Of a stretch of 64,000 bases of DNA, positions 10,071-17,879 are shown piece by piece (the stretch's first letter is position 1; every line of letters begins with the position of its first letter). The notes under the pieces were generated by a model. That model was not told where the DNA came from. It did not search any database and saw only the letters and a list, made by a program, of their open reading frames with translations. Source of the stretch: Clostridia bacterium (GTDB lineage: Bacteria > Bacillota > Clostridia > TANB77 > CAG-508); contig JAFRNM010000001.1 in assembly GCA_017430135.1 (NCBI GenBank), positions 124,001 to 188,000 on the forward strand, written 5' to 3'. Both the position numbers and the translations under genes were made by a program.

Positions 10071-11288
10071 ATGGAAAGAAAAGTAAGAATAATCTCAATA
10101 TCAGGTCAACCACTAAGTGGAAAAAGTACTGCAATAGATAAAATGACAGAATTATTAAAAGAACAAGGAATTAAAGATGAAGACATACATGTAGTTTCTG
10201 TAGGAAAAATGTTTAGGGAATATTTTAACAAAATTATGGATTTGTCAAGTGCCCTAAAAAATAAAAGCAAAGAAGAATTAAAACAAATTCCAGTAGATGA
10301 CGAATTAAAACAGTTGTGTTCTAATAAATTACTTAGAAATAAAATGAAACAAGCCTTAGTAAACTTACTTACTTCAGAATTTGATATATCATCTTTTGAT
10401 ATAGAAAAAGCAAATAATAGCCTAGAATTAAAAGAAATAAGAGATTTAATAGACACAATAGTTGATACAAGAGTAGCTGAATTAGGAAAAGAAGCAATAA
10501 AAAATAATAGAGAAAATGAAGTATGGATAATGGATTCAAGACTTGCATTTAGCAATATTCCAGAATCATTTGCTGTAAGACTAACTGTTAGAGATGACAT
10601 TGCAGGAGAAAGACTATTTGCAGGAACAAGAAAAAGAGGAAAAGAAGATAATAATTATGCAGACGTAAAAGAAGCAATGGAAAAAACAATTAAAAGAGGT
10701 CAAGGCGAAGAAAAAAGATATAAAGAAAGATATGGAATTGAACTAAGTAATGAGGATAATTACAATTTAATTATTGATACATCTTTTTCAAATGTAGATG
10801 ATATTGCAAATACAATCTTACAATGTGAAGAGCTAGAAAGACATGGGAAATCTTATGGTAAAAGATGGACAAGCCCTAAAATGTTAATACCAATGCAAGG
10901 GGAATTAGATACATTACGCCCTGGGTTTGGAAGCGGTCTTAACATTGATGAGATAAGAGAGTTAATAAAAGAAAATGGATATGAACCCGATTCTGAAATT
11001 TTTGTATTTGAATACAATGGTAGATTATACATTAAAGAAGGCCATCATAGAAATTTTGCTGCTGCACAATTGGGCTATACATTAGTACCATATGAAAAAG
11101 ACGAAGAAATGGAAGAAAACAAAAAAGAACAGTGGGCAAATTGTTTAAGTATTGCAAAACTGACAGGTCATGAGCAATTTTTTGATACCAAAAATCCTGA
11201 TGGAAGTACAAATATGTTTTCATATAATTATGTATTTCCAGGTATTTATAATGAAATAAGAGAAAGAACGAAGAATAGGGGAAGATAA
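10071..11288 (+). CDS. P-loop (cytidylate-kinase-like) and ParB-like fusion protein
   Basis: Unusual two-part protein of 405 aa. Residues 1-260 look like a nucleoside-monophosphate kinase or related P-loop enzyme: Walker A ISGQPLSGKST (residues 8-19), DSRLAF, and an arginine-rich lid (GTRKRGKED). Residues about 270-360 resemble a ParB/sulfiredoxin-like domain: the substrate-pocket pattern IDEIRELIKENG, then KEGHHRNFAAAQLG at about 322-335, which matches the GHHR-x-x-AA signature. Such folds can bind or hydrolyse nucleotides. It stands alone with its own promoter and terminator. The biological role is unknown; a nucleotide-linked or conflict-related function is speculation. Confidence 0.6.
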   Translation: MERKVRIISISGQPLSGKSTAIDKMTELLKEQGIKDEDIHVVSVGKMFREYFNKIMDLSSALKNKSKEELKQIPVDDELKQLCSNKLLRNKMKQALVNLLTSEFDISSFDIEKANNSLELKEIRDLIDTIVDTRVAELGKEAIKNNRENEVWIMDSRLAFSNIPESFAVRLTVRDDIAGERLFAGTRKRGKEDNNYADVKEAMEKTIKRGQGEEKRYKERYGIELSNEDNYNLIIDTSFSNVDDIANTILQCEELERHGKSYGKRWTSPKMLIPMQGELDTLRPGFGSGLNIDEIRELIKENGYEPDSEIFVFEYNGRLYIKEGHHRNFAAAQLGYTLVPYEKDEEMEENKKEQWANCLSIAKLTGHEQFFDTKNPDGSTNMFSYNYVFPGIYNEIRERTKNRGR

Positions 11289-11314
11289 AAGAAGCTAGAA
11301 AATAGCTTCTTTTA
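11287..11314 (+). terminator. Terminator after the kinase/ParB-like gene
   Basis: The hairpin AAAAGAAGCTA / TAGCTTCTTTTATT lies at the stop codon. Confidence 0.8.
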
Positions 11315-11384
11315 TTGTAAATAATTGAAAAATAATATATAATATGCTAAAATGTAAATAGATTTTTTTATAGAGGAGTATAGT

Positions 11385-11702
11385 ATGAATGAATTTAAAG
11401 TAATAGAGATAATGAATGAGGCTATGTTGGAAACAAAAAAAGAAAAAAACAAAAATTATCAGGAAAATCAAAGAATTCAAGAATTATTAAAAGATGAAGC
11501 TTATTTCTTTAAAATAGATAAATTAAATTCAGTTGAAATTTTGAAAAATGTTGGAGTTAAAGAGGATAAAATTGAGGAAGTATATAAAAAATTAACATCT
11601 CCAAAAGTGTATTATGATTTATTACAACAAGGAAAAATAAAAGAAAATGATGAAAAGTTAGTTATAAAATATGATACTTACCGGAAATACAAATTTATTT
11701 AA
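11385..11702 (+). CDS. Hypothetical protein, first gene of an accessory operon
   Basis: Not recognised. It has 105 aa, highly charged (Lys, Glu, Asn), with no membrane segment or signal peptide, and is probably all-helical. The GAGGAG ribosome binding site is good. The next gene starts 28 bp after its stop, so the three genes to 13851 look like one operon. It contains an in-frame CGG arginine codon (TAC CGG AAA near the end), rare in this window, which fits an acquired gene. Confidence 0.65.
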   Translation: MNEFKVIEIMNEAMLETKKEKNKNYQENQRIQELLKDEAYFFKIDKLNSVEILKNVGVKEDKIEEVYKKLTSPKVYYDLLQQGKIKENDEKLVIKYDTYRKYKFI

Positions 11703-11730
11703 AAAATAGAATTGAAATGGAGTTGAGAAA

Positions 11731-12738
11731 ATGTTAATAAAAGATGAAAATATAAAAAAATTTTATAAAGAATTAACACAATCAGTTGAAGGAGATTATA
11801 AAATTATTTTAGAACCTGAAAGAGAATTAAGAGAAGAGTGGATAGAATATGATGTGGTAAAATGGCAATTAGAAAAACCGGTTCAAGATTTGATTAATAA
11901 ACTCCAAACAGATACTACACTTAACTTTGAAGAAAAAATTATAGAAATTCATAAATGCTTATGCTTTAATTATATATATGATGACAATGTTTTATTCTTT
12001 TTTAGAAGAGATGATACCGATCCAGAAAATGTAAAATATATCGCTGTAGATTGGTATGGAAGAATAACAGGTGAAAAATGGTTCCAAAATCGTCAACACC
12101 ATAATAGGAGAATATGTTATGAATTTTCTAGAATTTATGCAAAAGCAATAAATATGTTAATTGGAGAAAATGATGAACTAGAAGCATTTGTAATAGGATA
12201 TACAGATAATACACATTATGTGGTTGGACTGACAGGCAAAGATTATAGTGCTATTTTGGATCCGGATGATTTCAACAAAATAAAGGATTTAACAAGATTA
12301 AAATTAGGTTTAACATTAGATGGAATTAATATATTAAGAGATGAAACTGGAAGATTAAAAAGTGTTGTTGAAAACTTTAATAAAGATAGATTAGAAGAAT
12401 TGAAAGAAGTTGAAAGTTTAAATAAGGAAGATAAAATTGAATATTTGAAAAGAATTGTTTATATATTAAGAACATATAACATAGATTCACAGGGATTTAT
12501 GGAATATATGAGAGCAAAAGTTGAAAAAGAAGAAATTGAAATAGAAAAAATCTGGAAAGAAATAAAAGGTGGTCCAGAAAAAAGATATGTAAGATGTTTA
12601 GTATTTGAATATAATGGCAAAAAATATTTGTTAGATAGTGTTGAACAAACATTAAACGAAGTAAATATCGATGAATTAGATAAAAATATATTTATATTTA
12701 AACCAGAAGAAAATGAGTATGCATATTATGGAGGATAA
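11731..12738 (+). CDS. Transglutaminase-like cysteine protein, copy 1
   Basis: A 335-aa protein with the layout of the transglutaminase/papain-like fold. A helical entry motif (FEEKIIEIHKCLCFNYIYDD) precedes Cys129 in NRRICYEFSR, then His162 in NTHYVVGL and Asp177 in LDPDDF, forming a plausible Cys-His-Asp triad. There is no signal peptide, so it should be cytoplasmic. It is paralogous to the next gene (same three motifs, same order and spacing), implying a tandem duplication. The substrate is unknown; it could cleave or crosslink proteins, or be a toxin-like effector. The family assignment rests on motif reading only. Confidence 0.6.
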   Translation: MLIKDENIKKFYKELTQSVEGDYKIILEPERELREEWIEYDVVKWQLEKPVQDLINKLQTDTTLNFEEKIIEIHKCLCFNYIYDDNVLFFFRRDDTDPENVKYIAVDWYGRITGEKWFQNRQHHNRRICYEFSRIYAKAINMLIGENDELEAFVIGYTDNTHYVVGLTGKDYSAILDPDDFNKIKDLTRLKLGLTLDGINILRDETGRLKSVVENFNKDRLEELKEVESLNKEDKIEYLKRIVYILRTYNIDSQGFMEYMRAKVEKEEIEIEKIWKEIKGGPEKRYVRCLVFEYNGKKYLLDSVEQTLNEVNIDELDKNIFIFKPEENEYAYYGG

Positions 12739-12768
12739 TTTTTTTATTAATATATAAGGAGAATTAAT

Positions 12769-13851
12769 ATGGATGTTGGTATAGAAAAATTGAGAGAATT
12801 AAATGAATTAGTATCATTATCAAGAAAGAAAAAATTAATACTTGTGCTTAATCCAGAAGATAAACAGCTCGAAGGGGAAGAAGAAAACGAAAATGTAATG
12901 TATGATAAATTAAATTGGAGCATTCCAGAAGACTTTAAAAATTACATTAATGAATTAGCCAAAGATTATAATTTAAGTTATGAAGAAAAAATAATGAAAA
13001 TATATGAAAGAATTTGCATGGATTTTATATATGATGATAATTTAATATCATACATAAAGAAAGTTGATGATGATAAATTCACATTACCCGATTGGTATGG
13101 GCTTGATATAGATGAACAATGGCAAAAAAATAGAAGCAATCATAATCGAAGAATATGCTATGAATTGTCTAGATATCTTGCAAAATCTTTGAATGAATTA
13201 TTAAAAGATAATAAAAACTTTAAAACATGTATTATTTGGGATAAAGATTTAACACATTATTTTGTTGGATTAACCTGTAATGATTATAGCATAACATTAG
13301 ATCCGGATGACTTTTGTAATATAAAAGACCTAACAAGAATAAAATCAGGGTTAACTGCTGAAGGAATAGTACTTGTAAATGATAAATATAATAAATTCAG
13401 AAGTGCTTTAGATAAATTTAATGAAGGAAGAGAAAAATATTCTACAAAGAAAATAGAACAAGATATAAAAGATGAAGAAAGCAAAGGAAATGAAGAAACA
13501 GAAGTAGAAAATGATGAAATATTATTTCTTAGAAAAGTGGTAGAAATTCTTGATAAAAAATATGGAATGGATTCTCAAGGAATTTTTGAATATGTAAAAG
13601 AAATAGTTGATATAAACTTAGGAGCAGATAAAAGAATAAAGATATGGAAAAAGTTAGAAGGAGAAACTAGAGAAGCACAAAGACATATAAGGTGTTTAAT
13701 TGTAAAAATAAAGGATGAAAAATATTTAATAGATGTTGATGACAAAGTTGTACGTTTATTTGATGAAAAAGAATTTGAACAAAAAAGAGCTGTTTATATA
13801 CCATATAAAGAAGGAACGCGTGAAGGACACGAATATTATGACGGAACATAA
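12769..13851 (+). CDS. Transglutaminase-like cysteine protein, copy 2
   Basis: A 360-aa paralogue of the preceding gene, starting 30 bp after it with AAGGAG upstream. The same core is present: entry helix SYEEKIMKIYERICMDFIYDD, Cys130 in NRRICYELSR, His163 in LTHYFVGL, Asp178 in LDPDDF. Both copies share a C-terminal domain with DSQGxxEY and a terminal beta-rich part (HIRCLIVKIKDEKYLIDVDD). Keeping the full triad in both copies suggests both are active. No partner of known function is nearby. The product is probably cytoplasmic and its role is unknown. Confidence 0.6.
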   Translation: MDVGIEKLRELNELVSLSRKKKLILVLNPEDKQLEGEEENENVMYDKLNWSIPEDFKNYINELAKDYNLSYEEKIMKIYERICMDFIYDDNLISYIKKVDDDKFTLPDWYGLDIDEQWQKNRSNHNRRICYELSRYLAKSLNELLKDNKNFKTCIIWDKDLTHYFVGLTCNDYSITLDPDDFCNIKDLTRIKSGLTAEGIVLVNDKYNKFRSALDKFNEGREKYSTKKIEQDIKDEESKGNEETEVENDEILFLRKVVEILDKKYGMDSQGIFEYVKEIVDINLGADKRIKIWKKLEGETREAQRHIRCLIVKIKDEKYLIDVDDKVVRLFDEKEFEQKRAVYIPYKEGTREGHEYYDGT

Positions 13852-13915
13852 TATTTGAAATTATGTAAAAAATGTGCTATAATTAAGATACATTATAATA
13901 AGGAGGGAATACCCT

Positions 13916-14407
13916 ATGAAAGTTTTTTGTGCAACTAATTCCATTGAAAAAATAAATGGGATTAAACTTGCATTATCTCGGTATTTTCAAATTGAAGAAA
14001 CCGAGATAATTGTTACTCATTGCTCTGCAGAATCTGGTGTTCCAGAACAGCCTTTTAACGAAGAGACATATAGAGGAGCTTTGAATAGAGTGAATACTAT
14101 TATTCCTACAGAGGGCTTCGATTATTATGTCAGTTGTGAAGCTGGCATAGAAAGTATTTTGGATATCTATTTCAATGTGCAGGTTGTTTGCATATATGAT
14201 AATAAAACCAAAAATTACTTCTTCGGAAAGAGCGCTGGCTGGCAAATTCCTTTGAAAGACATTGGAGAGATAAAAAAATCCAATTTGGACAAGTACCTGA
14301 GAGATAAAGGGTATAGTTGTCTTGAAGATGTTTTAGGCAAAGGATATTCAAGAACTCATGCAGTGATGCAGGCAACAGAACATGCACTCGCAGCGTCAAC
14401 CTTATAA
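13916..14407 (+). CDS. DUF84 family inosine/xanthosine triphosphatase (YjjX type)
   Basis: House-cleaning phosphatase family that hydrolyses ITP and XTP. The family pattern is clear: an N-terminal ATNSIEKINGIKLALSRYF, then ESGVPEQPFNEETYRGALNR, then a YYVSCEAGIE strand; 163 aa is typical. The start has AAGGAGGG and a TATAAT-like -10 just upstream. Base use is more GC-rich than its neighbours and it uses codons rare here (CGG in SRYF), which suggests recent transfer. It is monocistronic, with a terminator after the stop. Confidence 0.82.
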   Translation: MKVFCATNSIEKINGIKLALSRYFQIEETEIIVTHCSAESGVPEQPFNEETYRGALNRVNTIIPTEGFDYYVSCEAGIESILDIYFNVQVVCIYDNKTKNYFFGKSAGWQIPLKDIGEIKKSNLDKYLRDKGYSCLEDVLGKGYSRTHAVMQATEHALAASTL

Positions 14408-14410
14408 CTA

Positions 14411-14439
14411 CAAAAGGAGCAAGCAATTGCTCCTTTTTC
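14411..14439 (+). terminator. Terminator after the DUF84 gene
   Basis: The hairpin AAAGGAGCAA / TTGCTCCTTTTT lies between convergent genes and can serve the plus strand. Confidence 0.8.
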
Positions 14440-14445
14440 TATTTA

Positions 14446-14988
14446 TTAAAGCCAACTACTAGTAGGAATATAATTTTCATCAGGAGGGAAAACAAAGTCA
14501 TCAGCTGGTTTATTACAAGCTTTAATTTCAGTAACTTTCAGAATAGGAATCTCTCCATTATAATCACCTTTTATAATATAGCCAGTAACATTTACCCAAG
14601 TATTATCTTTAAAATTTTTAATATCATTACTTTCAGATAAAAATCCAACAACAACACATTGATTATCTGATGAAACAATCATGTTTCTAGCCAAAACAAA
14701 TTGGTTATCTTTAAAATCTGGCATTCTGTAAACATAACCAGTTAAATTCAATTTCATTCCAGTATAAGTATCAATATCATCATGAACTGTTTTTAGCACA
14801 TTTGTATAGTTTTTTGACTCAATATTAAAAACATCACCAGGAGGAACGCAGGCTTCTGAATCATTTCTGGCTCCATAAAAAATCTTATAAGTAACCATAA
14901 CCAGAATAAAAATCAAAAATAAAGTAAGAAAAGTAAAAAAAACTTTAAAAACTTTGCTACCATTTATTCTAAAATTATATATAAACAT
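14446..14988 (-). CDS. DUF1980-like (TIGR03943/YcgQ) OB-fold membrane protein
   Basis: A 180-aa protein with one N-terminal membrane helix (about residues 13-36) and an extracytoplasmic OB-like domain. The family elements are readable: FNIESKNYTNVL, a LTGYVYRMPDFKDNQFVLAR stretch, then WVNVTGYI, and a P-rich end. In most Firmicutes this domain is the second subunit of a YcgR/YcgQ two-protein permease and follows a DUF318 permease. No permease gene is next to it here, so it is an orphan or works with a partner elsewhere. The function is unknown. Confidence 0.65.
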   Translation of the reverse strand: MFIYNFRINGSKVFKVFFTFLTLFLIFILVMVTYKIFYGARNDSEACVPPGDVFNIESKNYTNVLKTVHDDIDTYTGMKLNLTGYVYRMPDFKDNQFVLARNMIVSSDNQCVVVGFLSESNDIKNFKDNTWVNVTGYIIKGDYNGEIPILKVTEIKACNKPADDFVFPPDENYIPTSSWL

Positions 14989-15116
14989 AAAAATCCTCTT
15001 TTCTAAATTTGTTAATTGATTTTATGCAGTAGTTTAGTGATTATTACATAAATATATTGATTTTTATAATAAAATTGAGTATAATTTCATACAGAAAAAA
15101 GAAGGGAGCACAGAGT

Positions 15117-17723
15117 ATGCTTAAATTAAAAGAAATTAAAAAAGAATACTTAACAGATGCAAGTAAAGTTGAAGCTTTAAAAGGAATTAATATAGAATTT
15201 AGAAAAAACGAATTTGTATCTATTTTAGGGCAAAGTGGATGTGGAAAAACTACACTTTTAAATATTATAGGTGGCTTAGATAGATACACAACAGGAGATT
15301 TAATTATAAATGGAAAATCTACAAAGCAATTTAAAGATAAAGATTGGGATGCATATAGAAATTATTCAATAGGTTTTGTATTCCAAAGCTATAATTTAAT
15401 ACCACACCAAACAATTTTATCTAACGTTGAGTTAGCACTTACAATTTCAGGTGTTTCTAGAAAAGAAAGAACTAAAAGAGCAAAACAAGCATTAGAACAA
15501 GTGGGATTAAAAGAACATATTCATAAAAAACCAAATCAATTATCTGGTGGACAAATGCAAAGAGTCGCAATTGCAAGAGCTTTAGTTAATAATCCAGATA
15601 TAATTCTTGCAGATGAGCCAACAGGAGCATTAGATACAAAAACTAGTGTACAAATCATGGAAATACTAAAAGAAATATCAAAAGAAAAGCTAATAATAAT
15701 GGTTACACATAACCCAGATTTAGCAGAAAAGTATTCTACAAGAGTAGTTAAAATATTAGATGGATTAATTACAGATGATTCTAACCCTTATGATAGCGAA
15801 AAGGAAAAAGAAGAGTTTAAACCAAAATCTGGAAGAACATCTATGAAATTTCTAACTGCTTTACATTTAAGTTTAAACAACTTAATGACTAAAAAAGGAA
15901 GAACACTTTTAACATCATTTGCAGGAAGTATAGGAATAATAGGAATTGCTTTAATCCTTGCGATTTCAACAGGTGTACAAAATTATATTAATAAAGTTGA
16001 AGAAGATACATTATCTTCATATCCATTAGTGATACAAAAATCTTCAGTAGATATTGGCTCAATGATGGAAGTCATGATGGGCACAATGGAGGTTGATTCT
16101 TCAGCACAAGAAGATGGAAAAGTCTATTCATCAAATATAATGGACCAAATGCTTACAACTTTATCAAATAAAAGACAAAATAATAATTTGGAAGAATTAA
16201 AAAAATATCTAGCTAATAAAGATAATGAAATAACCAAAAATGCAAATGCAATTCAATATACTTATGATTTAGACATAAACTTATATAAAAAGGATACAGA
16301 AAATGGAATAGTAAAAGTAAATCCAAGCACTGTGCTAAATTCAATAGGAATGGGAGATGCTGTAGAAGCAAGTAATAATTCTGCTATAATGGATATTATG
16401 GGAAGTGGTATGAGCAAAATGTCTAATACAAATATATGGGAAGAATTGCTAGATAACCAAGAATTATTAAAATCTCAAAATGTATTATTAGCAGGAAAAT
16501 GGCCAGAGGCATATAATGAAGTTGTTTTAATATGTGATGAAAATAATCAAGTAAGTGATTACGCTTTATATTCTTTAGGATTAAAAGATCAAAAAGAAAT
16601 AAAAGAAAAGTGGAAAGCAATTCAAAATGAAGAGAAAACAGAAGAGGCAGAACAAACAAACTATTTATATAGCGATTTAGTTGGATTATCATTCAAACTA
16701 GTTTTAAATTCTGACTACTATGAAAAACAAAGTGGTATATGGTTAGATAAAAGTGATGATGACGAATACATGAAAAAAATAATTGATAACGCAGAAGAAA
16801 TAAAAATAGTAGGAATTATTAAACCAAATGCTCAAACAGTAATGAAGACTACAACAGGTGGAATAGGATATTTAAGTAGTTTAAAGGAATATGTGATAAA
16901 TAAATGTAATGAAGCGGAGATTGTAAAAGAACAAAAAGAAAACACAGAAAAAAATATATTCTCTAATTTAGATTTTCCAAAAGAAATAGATGAAAAATTC
17001 AATTTTAACAATCTTACACAAGAGCAACAAATGGCAATGATGAAGTTAACAAATGAACAAATTGCCAAAATGATGGAAGTTTACACTCAAAACAAAAATG
17101 CTTCATTTGAAAAGAATCTTGCAAAATTAGGTGCAATAGATTTAGATAATCCATCTGGAATATATATTTATCCTAAAGACTTTGCAGCTAAAGATAAAAT
17201 AACAACAGCAATAGAGGATTATAACGAAGAACAAAGAAAAGCTGGAAAAGAAGAAAATGTAATAAATTATTCAGATATGGTTGGCACAATGATGAAATCT
17301 GTAACACAAATTATAAATACAATAAGCTATGTGTTAATAGCATTTGTAGCAATTTCACTTGTAGTTTCATCAATAATGATAGGAATTATAACATACATTT
17401 CAGTATTAGAAAGAACAAAAGAGATAGGAATATTAAGGGCAATAGGAGCTTCTAAAAAAGATATTTCTAGAGTATTTAATGCGGAAACATTTATTGTAGG
17501 TTTAATTTCAGGATTACTAGGAATTGGAATAACAGTATTACTAACAATTCCAATAAATGCAGTAATATATGCGGTAACAGGAGTTGCAGTACATGCAATG
17601 GTACCATTTAACGCCGGGGTAACTTTAGTAATAATAAGCATGTTATTAACAATAATTGCAGGATTAATACCAGCAAAAATGGCAAGTAAAAAAGATCCAG
17701 TAATTGCTTTAAGAACTGAATAA
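15117..17723 (+). CDS. MacB-type ABC transporter, fused ATPase and permease
   Basis: A single 868-aa chain. Residues 1-225 form an ABC ATPase: Walker A GQSGCGKTT, signature LSGGQMQR, Walker B ILADEPTGALD and the switch histidine in VTHNPD. After a linker, one membrane helix (about 270-295) leads into a roughly 440-residue extracytoplasmic domain, then three helices near the C-terminus with the FtsX/MacB motif ERTKEIGILRAIGAS. Such mechanotransmission transporters move peptides, antibiotics or lipoproteins or work on the cell wall. The start at 15117 is preferred over an upstream in-frame codon because GGGAG lies just before it. No two-component partner adjoins it. Confidence 0.88.
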   Translation: MLKLKEIKKEYLTDASKVEALKGINIEFRKNEFVSILGQSGCGKTTLLNIIGGLDRYTTGDLIINGKSTKQFKDKDWDAYRNYSIGFVFQSYNLIPHQTILSNVELALTISGVSRKERTKRAKQALEQVGLKEHIHKKPNQLSGGQMQRVAIARALVNNPDIILADEPTGALDTKTSVQIMEILKEISKEKLIIMVTHNPDLAEKYSTRVVKILDGLITDDSNPYDSEKEKEEFKPKSGRTSMKFLTALHLSLNNLMTKKGRTLLTSFAGSIGIIGIALILAISTGVQNYINKVEEDTLSSYPLVIQKSSVDIGSMMEVMMGTMEVDSSAQEDGKVYSSNIMDQMLTTLSNKRQNNNLEELKKYLANKDNEITKNANAIQYTYDLDINLYKKDTENGIVKVNPSTVLNSIGMGDAVEASNNSAIMDIMGSGMSKMSNTNIWEELLDNQELLKSQNVLLAGKWPEAYNEVVLICDENNQVSDYALYSLGLKDQKEIKEKWKAIQNEEKTEEAEQTNYLYSDLVGLSFKLVLNSDYYEKQSGIWLDKSDDDEYMKKIIDNAEEIKIVGIIKPNAQTVMKTTTGGIGYLSSLKEYVINKCNEAEIVKEQKENTEKNIFSNLDFPKEIDEKFNFNNLTQEQQMAMMKLTNEQIAKMMEVYTQNKNASFEKNLAKLGAIDLDNPSGIYIYPKDFAAKDKITTAIEDYNEEQRKAGKEENVINYSDMVGTMMKSVTQIINTISYVLIAFVAISLVVSSIMIGIITYISVLERTKEIGILRAIGASKKDISRVFNAETFIVGLISGLLGIGITVLLTIPINAVIYAVTGVAVHAMVPFNAGVTLVIISMLLTIIAGLIPAKMASKKDPVIALRTE

Positions 17724-17724
17724 A

Positions 17725-17765
17725 ATTAAAAAAGTTGTCAAAAATATTTTGACAACTTTTTTAAT
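17725..17765 (+). terminator. Terminator after the ABC transporter
   Basis: A long near-perfect hairpin, AAAAAAGTTGTCAAAA / TTTTGACAACTTTTTT. Confidence 0.9.
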
Positions 17766-17879
17766 TTATTATAATAAAACTATTGCTAAAAAAATATTTT
17801 AATGATATAGTAACAGAGTATAAAAAGGGATTAGAATATTCTAAAGACCAAATCACAAATAGAGAGGAAGATATACAAA

